In this document: one piece after another, positions 11,270 to 21,409 of the stretch
Position numbering within the stretch: the first letter of the stretch is position 1
Layout: each line of letters opens with the position of its first letter
NCBI GenBank assembly: GCA_037043235.1
Contig: JAWRVZ010000493.1
Coordinates: 144,844 to 208,843, forward strand
DNA from: Rhodeus uyekii
Lineage: Eukaryota; Chordata; Actinopteri; Cypriniformes; Acheilognathidae
Reading direction: 5' to 3'
Length of the DNA stretch: 64,000 nucleotides
Notes under the pieces: generated by a model
What the model was told of the DNA's origin: nothing
The model's input: the letters and a program-made list of their open reading frames with translations, nothing else
Database searches by the model: none
Position numbers and translations under genes: made by a program

Positions 11270-11451
11270 AATAATAACTAGGTTATTTTGGTCATGAAAA
11301 ATTAAAATTAATAAAACAAATCAATGCACAATGGTCTCATTTTTGTTTGTTACAGATTTTTATTCAGATATATTAATTGCTCTGGTGTGGAAGGGCTTAG
11401 CCAACTTCTTTTTTACAGATCATTTCTCCTGCCAAGGACATACAATACATG
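11270..11451. other. Spacer, nothing recognised
   Basis: AT-rich sequence between the LINE tail and a hAT MITE. Confidence 0.4.
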
Positions 11452-11459
11452 ACGTACAT

Positions 11460-11671
11460 CAGCGGTCGCCAACCCGGGTCGACCTTTATCACCATCCCGG
11501 AAGCTCCTGAAAATAAGAACGTTTCAGTTGCCAAATTAGCGAGTCTGTCACGCACCGATAGGACGACAACTCCGCTCCGCGTGAGCACTAACCCCCCGTC
11601 AACAAGTCGCTCTTGCCTCTCATTTAGGCAGAGGAGGGTGATCTTCAGTTTCAAAAGGTTGGTGACCCCTG
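11460..11671. mobile_element. hAT MITE, 212 bp
   Basis: The ends are CAGCGGTCGCCAACC and GGTTGGTGACCCCTG, imperfect inverted repeats. A perfect 8-bp target duplication ACGTACAT flanks them (11452-11459 and 11672-11679). There is no coding capacity; small frames on both strands are incidental. Confidence 0.9.
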
Positions 11672-11879
11672 ACGTACATGAATCTATATATTGATGTATG
11701 AATCTCTCTAATCGGTATTAGACTATATCTATCTGTCACTGTCTCTAGTCTATCAGTAAACAGTGTATATTTAATTTAAATGTAGCATAAATCTAAATCG
11801 CACTATAACTGTCACTACATCGAAACATCCACGCTTCGGGATCTCGACATTGTGTCGAAACGTTAGTTTCGCAACAGCC

Positions 11880-12085
11880 ATCCCTAATTATTGCTCGTGA
11901 ATGTTATCTGCCCGTCTTGACTTCTCCGCCTGGATTATCGTACCTGATTCTGTCTGCCTGCCTTTCGGACTCTTGCCTGGAATATCATTTACATGTGCTC
12001 TCTGTTTGTCCTGACCATCTGCCTGTACGACCACTCTTAATAAAGACACACATTTGGATCCCTGCCTGTGAGTCACTCTGTTACA
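11880..12085 (+). mobile_element. Possible LTR 3' part
   Basis: Pyrimidine-rich sequence with CTTAATAAAGACACACATTT followed by about 40 bp ending CTCTGTTACA. This looks like the polyadenylation signal and U5 end of a gypsy-type LTR. No mate or target duplication is visible. Confidence 0.35.
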
Positions 12086-12109
12086 ACAAACACAAAAGGC
12101 TATATATAG

Positions 12110-12334
12110 CAGTGGTCCCCAACCCCCGGTCCGAGGACCGGTCCGTAGATGAAATGGTACCGGGCCGCGGAGCGCAGTCGCGGACCGTTCCGTGAGCAGC
12201 TGCAAACGGCTGCAAGCGGCTGTGGCGCTGTGCCTATGGAGGCGTTTGAACTCGCAAACAGGGATCTGTCAATAGACACTCTAAAAGTCCAAACTGGAAT
12301 GACAGAGCCGGAAAAGATATTGTCCTATCTGTAG
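12110..12334 (+). mobile_element. hAT 5' end fragment
   Basis: Begins CAGTGGTCCCCAACCCCCGG, then CCGAGGACCGGTCC, a well-known hAT terminal repeat of vertebrate ZBED-like transposons. The matching 3' end is not in the window, so this is a truncated piece. Confidence 0.6.
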
Positions 12335-14784
12335 CTGTATAACATTTTCTGGAACAGTTGTGATATGCTGTCTCATTTGCTGGTTTCCTTTTTGTTCAGT
12401 CCACATGCAGGAATATTATACTATTCTAGGCATTATATACAAAGTTTTACTATATCATGATAATCTGCAAATTATAACATTGCACTCAATATGTCTTTTG
12501 GCACAGAAGCACAATCAGAGTCTAATTCACAGCATATGAGGTAAAATAAAGAATGTGCACTTTATAGGATGACTTCAGGCTCTGGACTCGAGTAACAGGG
12601 CGGGTTTGCATTCATTTCCTCTTTATCATAGCTTCAGTTGATCTTGGAGGACACCGACTGGCTGTGGGGTCAATTTCAGGTCAGGAACAAAATAAAACCA
12701 TCCAAAATGAGATGTAGACAGAATTAGGTCATTTATTTAAAACTCCTAGATATATTTTAACAACATTCTAAAATGCTGTGTATTTGCTGTGAATTTGTCT
12801 GTGGAGACTAATACTGCCAAATGTGTGACATAATTAAAAATATATAAATTACATACATTTTGTCGAATTTTTTTTCTCTTAAAAATATGAATACATGTCT
12901 GATTTCAAAGAAAAAAAAATATTTATGACATTTACAATGTTAAATTATAATGTCTTAATGACACTTGGGGTCACTCTAAATGAAGTGAATTAGATGAAAT
13001 TGGCATGTGGAATTTGCATGTGTGCTTGGATGATTGGTTCCTGTGGAACGTGACACAGCCACAGCTCCATTATTTCTGGAAGTCGTGGACGGCACCTTTT
13101 TTGACTATTATATGCTTTTGCTCCGTCCTCACTACCCTCGATGCTGGGGCAGCGCAGGGGTACTTGGAGGTTCCCTAGGTGAAGCATGTGATTGCAATGC
13201 ATTTATGCACACAAAATGCTGCCTCCTGGAGGAATCAACCAAGGCTTCCATCTAAAGTTTGCAAGTTTACCTTGTCTCTGATGGCGAGAGCTTACATCTC
13301 TGTTGGCCAGGCTACCTCCAGGCCACCCTGCAAGTATATCAGATCAAAGAATTGAAAGACCTGCATTAGGGTTGCCAATTTTACAAAATCAGAAAAAGAA
13401 CAATTTCCTCTTAACCCTGGGTCACACACACATAGTGTTCATGGCCCTTGTTTTCACAACAGTTTTCCAGTTAACAGATTGGACACTGGATTGTGGCTGG
13501 CATTTTCTGGCCTCATCAGGCCCAAGGCATACTGTACTCATTTGAAGTGAGAGCTCACTCCACCAAGGCTATTTCTCTTCTCTTGGACAGAGCTAACTAG
13601 GTAAGGGGCTAAGGGGGTGAGGGGGTCCTCCTGATATGGGGAGATCTGAAATAATTTACCCTGGGTGTTGGAAGGTCTTGTTCCTTACCCTTTTATATTT
13701 GAAAGGTAAGGCTTAGATAGATGTATGTAGATGAAGGTTTAGGACAAATAGTATTTAGAAAATAGATGGGGTGATTTTTTAATTCATGTCAACTTTAAGG
13801 ATGTTTACTTGATTTCAGTCCATGAGTGCTAGCATGAAGTGTGGCAGCAACATGACTTTGTTGATTCAGTTGGGCCAGTTTGACTCTGGTCCTTGGGGAT
13901 ATTGGCGTGGGTGTTTACACAAAAGCAGCCGCTGTTCGTCAGTGGTACCACCTCCACAGCTGACCCATTTCTCTGTGGTTACCAAACTCCTTCTGAAGTA
14001 GCTGTCTCACTCAGTCATATGAAAACAACAGCTCACTGTTTGAACAATTTTTTTTCCCATTGAACATCACTGTGGTTTAGACAGGAGACACCCATGCCAA
14101 TCAGAATAGTTACATGACAAGGCAAGGGTCAAAATGCCAACATGGTCACAGTGGAAAGTTACTCCAAGGGGTCAAAACTTCTAATTTGGAGTTCTTTTGG
14201 TTAATTTTCATTTCATCTGGAGTTTCCGTTCGTGTGTAGTGTTAATTCAGCTGTGTTTTCTTTGCTTTTCCCAAGTTCTGCAACTCTCCTTCACGGTTGA
14301 TGGGTGACAGCCAAGAATAGCACATGTTCATAGGATCCATGAGAGGGTTGTGGAGAAGGTAGACATGGTATTTCGCAATGCAGAATCTGAGACAACTAAA
14401 AGTTTATGTATCACTGAGAAAAGACAAGGCGGAACTTGCATAGGAGTTTAAGGGATTATAAGATTTTCTTTTCCAGGAAAGTTCTTAGTTCATAATTTTG
14501 CTGCCAATAATTACAGATCTATTTGTCACTCGTATGTAAAACTGCACATTCATACAATGTCATGTGTACTTGATGGTTTTTATGCAGAAATGTGAAAAGG
14601 GCTTTGTGAAAGGGCTGATTTTAACTACTTCATACCATAATCTGTTATTTTACCTGTTAAAAATCTTTTTGATTGTGGGATTATTTTCCTTGGTGCACAA
14701 AATTTGGGTTTATTGAATTCTGAATCAGTACCATGACCTAAAATAATGTATTCTTTATGTGAAGTTAAATAAATAATTTAAAGT
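12335..14784. other. 2.4 kb without a recognised gene
   Basis: A mixture of AT-rich DNA and older, GC-richer decayed sequence (about 13020-13560). Small frames occur on both strands but show no family motif. I found no tRNA, terminal repeat or splice-consistent coding run. Confidence 0.5.
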
Positions 14785-14814
14785 GTGTATCAAAGTCAAA
14801 GTGGAGTTTATTTT

Positions 14815-14975
14815 CCCTTTGACACAGAAACAGAGACGGAGAAGGAGGACAAGGGTTCTCCCAGAGGCCGCCGTCCCAGAGCCCGCTGCCGGTCCAGAGG
14901 CCCCCGTCCCAGAACCGCTGCCGTCCCGGGGGCTACCATCCTAGAACCGCTGCCGGCCCGGGGTCCACCGTCTAA
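14815..14975 (+). pseudogene. Proline-rich repeat frame, left part
   Basis: One frame reads LPEAAVPEPAAGPEAPVPEP, the same Pro/Glu/Ala style as 18803-18900. The two parts are separated by LINE sequence. I take them as one frame broken by insertion. The function is unknown and it may belong to a repeat rather than a host gene. Confidence 0.5.
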
Positions 14976-16330
14976 GAACCCTCTTAAAACTAAAGGCCGT
15001 AGGTTAGAGCGGCTGTATGTCAGGCCTTACTGTTCATAAAGAAATATATGCTGAACATGTTCAAAATTATAAAAATGCACTGACCAAAGCTAAATCCGAT
15101 TACTACTCTAACGTAATTGGGGTTAGCAATGGGAACTCTAGGTCTTTTTTCTTGGTGGTAAACAATATTATCAAACCACCTAATTCTTTGCCTTCTGATA
15201 TGTATTCCACTGAAGTATGTGATCGCTTTTTGACTTTCTTTAAATCTAAGGTTGAAAATGTACATCGACAATTACTTACTGGTACTCTTCACATTGACTG
15301 CTTTCACTCTATCACTCTATCACTCACACACCTCCCCATTCTGTTTTCTCTAACTTTACACTACCAACTACTTCAGAGATAGTGGGTTGTCAACTCTGTT
15401 AGTAAAGGCTTGTTTACCATCTCTTTTGCCGTTGATTACTAAAATTGTTCATTCCTCCTTGGTTCTGGTTTCGTACCTCCATCTCTTAAATCTGCTATTA
15501 TTACACCCATACTTAAGAAACCAGGGGGTGATCCATTTGATTTGGACAATTTTCGTCCAATTTCAAATTTGCCATTTATCTCAAAGGTAGTTGAAAAGTG
15601 CATTGCAATTCAAATTCATGAACATCTGTCTAATAATAACTTGTATGAAACATTTCAATCTGGTTTTCGTCCCCAGCACAGCACTGAGACTGCTCTTGTA
15701 AGAATAACCAATGATCTACTGTTGGCAGCTGACTCTGGGCTTTTAACCATACTTGTCCTTCTTGATTTGAGCGCTGCTTTTGATACTGTTTCACATAACA
15801 TCCTTATTGACAGATTAGTTTCTATTGGCATCACTGGCACTGCTCTGTCTTGGTTTAGGTCCTATCCATTAGTCAGTGTGTTAAATTAAAAGGTTTTAGT
15901 TCAAGAACCTCTACAGTCACCACTGGTGTTCCACAGGGTTCTGTCTTGGGTCCACTTCTTTTCATTATATATATATATTCTCCCTCTTTGTGATATTTTA
16001 AGGAAATATGTCAAGCTGTTTAGCTGAGATTAAAAACTGGCTTTCAGCTAACTTCTTGAAGGTTAATTGCAGTAAAACTGAGGCTCTGCTTTTTGGCACT
16101 AGATCTGCTGTGTCTAAACCCAATTGTTTCTCTTTACACATTAACAATACTGCAATCTGTCCCTCCTCTCAGGTTAAAAGTTTAGGTGTCATCATGGATA
16201 GCACACTATCTTTTAAAGCTCAAATCAATAATATTACACGTATCGCATATTTCCATTTGCACAACATTAATCGTCTACGTCCTTTTCTTTCCAATAACAA
16301 TACTGCAGTTCTCATTCACGCACTAGTCAC
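14976..16330 (+). mobile_element. Outer L2-like LINE, 5' part
   Basis: This is a 5'-truncated LINE starting in the linker before the reverse transcriptase (KTKGRRLERLY) and continuing through KAKSDYYSN. It then carries reverse-transcriptase motifs DNFRPISNLPFISKVVEK, FQSGFRPQHSTETAL and LVLLDLSAAFDTVSH. The segment with the catalytic YADD is deleted around 15960-16007, at a short TA tract. The downstream part resumes (CLAEIKNWLSANFLKVN, SKTEALLFG) up to about 16330, where a second LINE interrupts it. The rest is at 18191-18803. Confidence 0.85.
15542..15889 (+). pseudogene. LINE reverse transcriptase fragment
   Basis: Encodes RT motifs DNFRPISNLP, SGFRPQHSTETA and LLDLSAAFDTVSH, the last holding the first catalytic Asp. 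A frameshift after SWFRSY ends it. The YADD block is missing, so the enzyme is dead. Confidence 0.85.
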
Positions 16331-16360
16331 CAGACTGCTCTCATTAGAGTTACAAATGAT

Positions 16361-17032
16361 TTGCTCTTAGCATCCGATCGTGGTTGTATCTCTCTGTTAG
16401 TGTTACTGGACCTTAGTGCTGCATTTGATACAATTGACCACAAAATCCTTCTGAATAGACTTGAAAATGATGTTGGCATTAGTGGAGTTGCATTAGCCTG
16501 GTTCAAGTCATACTTATCTGTCCGTTATCAGTTTTTAGCAGTAAATGAAGAGATGTCATATCGATCATGGGTTCAATATGGAGTTCCTCAAGGTTCAGTA
16601 CTAAGACCATTGCTTTTCACCCTGTACATGCTTCCTTTGGGTGCAGTTATTAGGAAGCATGGCATTAGCTTTCATTGTTACGCTGATGATATTCAGCTCT
16701 ATATTTCTTCTCATCCTGATGAAACAAACAAATTCACTAAATTAACAGAATGCATAACTGATATGAAAAAATGGATGACTAATAACTTTCTACTGCTTAA
16801 TTCTGAAAAAACAGAGATTCTAATTATTAGACCAAAAAGTTCAGCACATAATAATCTAGACTGCTGCCTAACACTTGATGGCTGCTCTGTCAAGTCTTCG
16901 TCGTCAGTTAGAAACCTGGGTGTGCTCTTTGATACCAATCTTTCATTTGAAAGCCATGTTTCTAGCATCTGTAAAACGGCATTCAATCTAAATTGCGACA
17001 TATGCTCTCTAAGACAAATGCGCAAAAGTTAG
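16361..17032 (+). pseudogene. LINE reverse transcriptase with intact YADD
   Basis: A 223-codon open stretch covers the catalytic palm (SAAFDT, then CYADD) and the thumb (MKKWMTNNFLLLNSEKTEIL). The upstream fingers and the endonuclease are absent. A frameshift near 17030 separates the C-terminal part. Confidence 0.85.
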
Positions 17033-17232
17033 TTCATGCGTTCATGAGTTCAAGGGTAGATTATTGTAATGCTCTACTAGGTGGTTGCCCTGCACGCTTA
17101 ATAAACAAATTCCAGCTGGTCCAAAATGCAGCAGCTCGAGTTCTTACTAGAACCAGGAAGTATGAGCATATTAGCCCAGTTCTGTCAAACCTGCACTGGC
17201 TTCCTATTAAACACTGAATACATTTTAAAATC

Positions 17233-17508
17233 TTGTTAATTACTTACAAAGCATTAAATGGTTTAGCTCCACAGTACTTGAGCGATCTCTTAACACATTA
17301 TAGTCCTTCACGTCTATTGCGATCCCAAAATACTGACCAGCTTATAATACCTAGAATAAAAAAAAAGTCAACTGCTGGCGGTCGATCCTTTTCCTATTTA
17401 GCTCCTAAACTCTGGAACAGTCTTCCTATTACAGTTCGGGAAGCAGACACACTCTGTCAGTATAAATGTAGACTAAAAACACATCTCTTCAACCTGGCAT
17501 ACACATAA
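17233..17508 (+). pseudogene. LINE ORF2 C-terminus
   Basis: Same sequence class as 10345-10598 (KALNGLAPQYLSDLL, LAPKLWNSLP, LKTHLFNLAYT). A run of A near 17358 adds lysines. It belongs to the inner LINE. Confidence 0.82.
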
Positions 17509-18190
17509 CACATTATACATACATTTTTAATCCAAATCATGTAAAATGATTGTTAGGCTGCATAATTTAGATAAGCCAGAACCGGGAACATTCCAATAAC
17601 ACCTGATGTACTCGATACATCAGAAGAAGAATGGCATCTACGCTGATATTGGTGTCTGTTTATTCCGAGGTTACCGTGGTCAGCTGGATCCGGGCCGTAT
17701 CCAGATCAGATGAAGGACCTGCACCTGGACACGAGCACAACACTGCCCTGAAGGGTCTGCGGAGATCGTGACTCTACTAGACCCTCCCCTGTGACGTTCA
17801 TGAACCCATCTCTAATCGGACCAAATTGGACTTCATATTGGACTTGAATTGTTGTATAATAATCCTGCACTGTTTGGCTGTTGGCCAGAGGAGAACTGGT
17901 CCCCCGACTGAGCCTGGTTTCTCCCATGGTTTTTTCTCCATTCTATTCTTCATTCGTTACGTCACCTGCCGGAGTTTTGGTTCCTTGCCGCTGTCGCCTA
18001 TGGCTTGCTCAGTTGGGGAAACTTAACACTTAAAATTCATCAATTGTATTGATCTACCTGCTCTTTTGGGGCTTCTGTTCAAACAAAAAAACTTTGTTTA
18101 TATTGTTTTTCCTGTAAAGCTGCTTTGAAACAATCTACATTGTAAAAAGCGCTATATAAATAAAGGTGACTTGACTTGACTTGACTTGAC

Positions 18191-18803
18191 TCACGTATAG
18201 ACTACTGCAATGCTCTTCTCACAGGTATTCCCGCCAAAGTACTACATAAGCTTCAACTGGTTCAGAACTCTGCAGCGCGTGTTCTCTCTAGAACAACCTA
18301 TACTGATCACATTTTTCCAGTTCTCCAGCAATTGCACTGGTTTCCTGTAAAATATAGAGTTCAATTAAAAATCTTGATATTTACTTTTAAGGCACTTCAT
18401 AATCTTGCACCACATTATCTTACTCAACTTCTCCAGGTTTACACTCCTTCACGTGCACTTAGTTCTTCATCCTCAATTTCACTCGTGGTACCTCGGATTC
18501 AACTAACTACAATGGGTGCCAGATCTTTTAGTTATGTTGCCCCCCGGTTATGGAACTCTCTTCCCCTTGATGTCCGAAATAGCGAGTGCGTGCTGACTTT
18601 TAAAAAGCGTCTTAAGACAAATCTTTTTATACAGGCTTTTTTATAACGCTTTATTGAGACATGCACTTTATATGTATATGCTGCTAGTTTGTTGTTGTTG
18701 TTTTTTTCTTCTGATGTAGCGACTTTTATATTGTTTGTAAAGCGACCTTGGGTGTTTTGAAAGGCGCTATGAAATAAAATATATTTTTATTATTATATTA
18801 TTA
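18191..18803 (+). mobile_element. Outer L2-like LINE, 3' part
   Basis: Continues the outer LINE after the inner insertion: SRIDYCNALL, KLQLVQNSAARVLSRT, LHWFPVKYRVQLKILIFTFK, RLWNSLPLDVR and LKTNLFIQAFL-stop (18646). A short 3' UTR ends GAAAGGCGCTATGAAATAAA with a TTATTA tail. The C-terminus of this family differs from the inner LINE. Confidence 0.85.
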
Positions 18804-19260
18804 TCCCGCTGCCGGCCCAGAGCCCGCTGCCGGCCCGGAGACCGCCCTCCCAGAGCCCGCTGCCGGCCCAGAACTCCTAGAACATCCAGACCTCCAAGAG
18901 CCTCTAGACCTCCCAGGTCCACCTGACCCGCCGGCTTTGACTGAGCCCGCCTGGCTCACCCCTCCGGCGCCGCCTGACCCGCAGGTCCTGACTGAGCCCG
19001 CCTGGCTCACCCCTCCGGCGCCGCCTGACCCGCAGGTCCAGACTGAGCCCGCCTGGCTCACCCCTCCGGCGCCGCCTGACCCGCAGGTCCTGACTGAGCC
19101 CGCCTGGCTCACCCCTCCGGCGCTGCCTGACCCGCCGGCCTTGCCTGAGCCCGCTTGGCTTGTTCCCCCGGACCCACCCTGGCCCTCCACCAGGACTCTA
19201 GAGCTGCCAAAGCCAACCTGGCTCATCCCTCCTGTCCCCCTCCCTGGACTGTTTATTTTA
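18803..19260 (+). pseudogene. Proline-rich tandem-repeat frame, right part
   Basis: The plus frame reads PEPAAGPE-type sequence, then 17-residue repeats TEPAWLTPPAPPDPQV, ending PPVPLPGLFILLFF and a stop near 19299. The left part is at 14815-14975. I cannot assign a function. It could be the coding end of a repetitive element or a lineage-specific Pro-rich protein. LINE insertion has broken it. Confidence 0.55.
18941..19195 (+). repeat. 51-bp coding minisatellite, five copies
   Basis: Copies of CTGAGCCCGCCTGGCTCACC start at 18941, 18992, 19043, 19094 and 19145, an exact 51-bp (17-codon) period. The first four are nearly identical and the fifth is diverged. The period preserves the reading frame. 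Confidence 0.92.
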
Positions 19261-19784
19261 TTATTTTTTCATATTGAGGACTTTTTTTTTTCTTATTGAG
19301 GACTTTTTTCATGATGTTGTGGACTTTTGTTGGTTTTGCTCTTTGGTTGGCCTGTTCTCCCTCCCTCCCCTGTTTCATATGAGTCATTGTTTTCCCCTGT
19401 CCTTCGTTGATTATTATTTTCTGTGGTAATGTTCAGACTTGTATTAGTTTGTCTGGTGTTCTATGTAGTCTTTGTGCAACCCCTCCCACCTTGTTACCTC
19501 GTTTCCCTTGAGTGTTGTCATCTGTTCTCAGCTCATTACCTTTCCTCGTGTTTTCATATATATAGCCCTTTGTGTTTGCTGTCCTTTGTGGTCTCATTCT
19601 CCTTGTCGTGCCTGATCCTGATTCATGGTTCTCGTCTTGTTTTCAGGTTTGTGTGTTATGTTGATCTAGTTCATGTTATGTTTTCCAACTTGTGGGTTTT
19701 TGCTTTACGTTTATGTTTGTTTATATTTTGTTAAATAAACCTCCTTACTCCTGCACTTGAGTCCTTCCCTTGCATTCCGTGACA
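19261..19784 (+). other. LTR-like or 3' UTR-like tail
   Basis: T-rich sequence ending TTAAATAAACCTCCTTACTC, then about 35 bp to CCGTGACA. This has the layout of a polyadenylation signal followed by an LTR end. A diverged reverse-complement relative may be at 8611. There is no purine tract before it and no partner copy, so its nature stays open. Confidence 0.35.
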
Positions 19785-20148
19785 CTATAAACCAGGGGTG
19801 TCAAACATACGGCCCACGGGCCGGATCCAGCCCGCCAGGGGGTTCAGTCCGGCCCGGCAGATAAATCTGCAATATGGAAAAAAATATTTTCATTTTCGGC
19901 AGAACTAACAGCAGATGGCAGCACTGAGCTTCAGGCTCTGAGTGGCGTTTAGTTCTGTCAGTTTACGCGCTTTCCTGTTGGCCCTGGCAACCTCATCATC
20001 GAAATATCTTTGTCAAAAAAGAGAAAAGTGTCGGATTTTTCAAGAAAAATTGACCTCTTCCTATCCACGGAGGTGATTGGGAAACTGAAAATACAGAAGG
20101 TAAATGAAATGTTGGTAGGTCTGAGGAAAAAGCGATCTGTTTTCACCA

Positions 20149-20496
20149 GAAGCTGAGAGTTCAGTGAGGCTGCAGTAAAAGCCAGTTACGTGCAGCAAGC
20201 GTTCATCCTGACGTGAGGCAGTACAAAGACAAGATTTCAGAGTTGCTGAGGGAGTTTGAGAAACGATTTCAGGTCTTTAGCAAATTGCAATTTTCGCAAA
20301 TTGATAAAGTTAATTTGTTTACATAAAATAAAAAACACACATATGTATAAACTTGCAAATTTTACAAAAAAAATACAACATTTTTTTAAACAGCTGCCAC
20401 TTAAGATTTTAAGTGTGTAAGTCAATTCGTTCAGAATTGCTTCCCAGAGTTGGAAAATTAATTTTAAATAATTGATATTTGATTTATGTTAACATG
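20149..20496 (+). repeat. hAT segment A, left of gypsy
   Basis: hAT internal sequence ending in ACATG, the gypsy target duplication (20492-20496). A second copy lies at 24425-24785. The copies differ by small indels, for example 3 bp after AATACAACA and a 10-bp block near TTCGTTCA. Confidence 0.93.
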
Positions 20497-20909
20497 TGTC
20501 ATACTGAGACTCACACAAAACAGGTAAGTGACAACAAGTTTATTTTTGACAGCAGGTCACGCAGCAGGTAGGCAATGAACAAGGCAGATGATAACAAGAC
20601 GATGATCACAGAGATGGTAATGCTTATCTGGGTTGAGGATTGGAGATGATACAGGTTGAGGAACAGGCAGGATCACGGAGAGAGTCTTTTACGGAGATCG
20701 ACAGACGGTAAGGCGCGAAGGTTCAATATAGCTCGTGGGGCACGAGTGAGTCCAGGTATCTCTGATGAGATCAGACACTGACTGAGGGTTGAGTTCTGGC
20801 TTTATGGTGCGTGATAATGAACAACAGGTGCTAGTACTCAGGTGATGCTGAACGTGTGGGCGGAGTGAAGGGGGAGCCTGGTGCCGGGGGTGTGGCATAG
20901 TCCGTTACA
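20497..20909 (-). repeat. Gypsy 3' LTR (minus strand)
   Basis: 413 bp, TG...CA. A purine-rich tract on the minus strand (complement of 20910-20924) sits directly at its start, as expected for the polypurine tract. An AATAAA lies near its end on the minus strand. Confidence 0.92.
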
Positions 20910-21409
20910 GTACCCCCCTCCCTACGGGCAGCTCCGGAGGACCGTAGAGGACGGCGACGAGGACGGCCTCGACCCCGAGGTGCCGGTCGGTCTGGGTGAG
21001 TAGCGTGAAATTCTTGGGTAAGCATGGGATCCAGGATGTCATCCCTGGCGATCCAGGACCGTTCCTCAGGGCCGAAATCCTCCCAGTCGACCAAGTATTG
21101 CAACTGACCGCCTCGTCGCCGGGAGTCCAAGATCTTGTTCACCCTATAGATGTTGAGGTCCTCCGGGTCAAGGGGAGGAGGTGGTACTTCTTCGGCACCA
21201 GGCTCTGTGGAGGGAGACAAAAGGGGTTCAGTGTACGGTTTGAGCAGGTAGACATGAAATGAAGGTGAAATACGATACTGGGGTGGAAGCTGGAGCCGGT
21301 AGGTGACTTCGTTGATCTGCCTCATGATTTTGAAGGGACCTGCATAACGGGGACTCAGCTTCCGGCAGGGCAGTCGCATCCGCATATCCCGGGTGGACAG
21401 CCAGACCAT
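20831..21409 (-). pseudogene. Gypsy integrase C-terminus and chromodomain
   Basis: Begins with the integrase tail (MVWLSTRDMRMRLPCRKLSP, YAGPFKI, SPSFHVYLLKP). It then has a chromodomain: YRVNKILDSRRRGGQLQYLV, WEDFGPEERSW. Chromodomains of this type are thought to guide chromovirus integration to marked chromatin. It is followed by a basic PRGRGRPRRR stretch. Its frame is separated from the upstream pol frame by the integrase deletion. Confidence 0.88.

Larger units (their letters stand above)
16331..18190 (+). mobile_element. Inner L2-like LINE inserted in the outer LINE
   Basis: This is a 5'-truncated LINE whose sequence begins inside the reverse transcriptase. It carries RT motifs LLDLSAAFDTIDHKILLNRL, GVPQGSVL and the catalytic CYADDIQLYISS (16361-17032). 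After frameshifts the C-terminus follows (17233-17508), then the 3' UTR and a (TTGAC)n tail. The outer LINE reading resumes straight after the tail. A TCAC appears at both edges (16327-16330 and 18191-18194), perhaps a short target duplication. It is 3' intact and 5' truncated, as expected of target-primed insertion. Confidence 0.88.

Noticed and set aside
11397..11694. Overlapping frames of about 80 codons on both strands
   Set aside because: They cover a hAT MITE with a perfect target duplication and have no family motif.
18801..19226. Minus-strand Gly/Ser-rich frame opposite the Pro-rich repeat
   Set aside because: It is the antisense shadow of the 51-bp repeat; a frame is kept on both strands because the period is a multiple of three.
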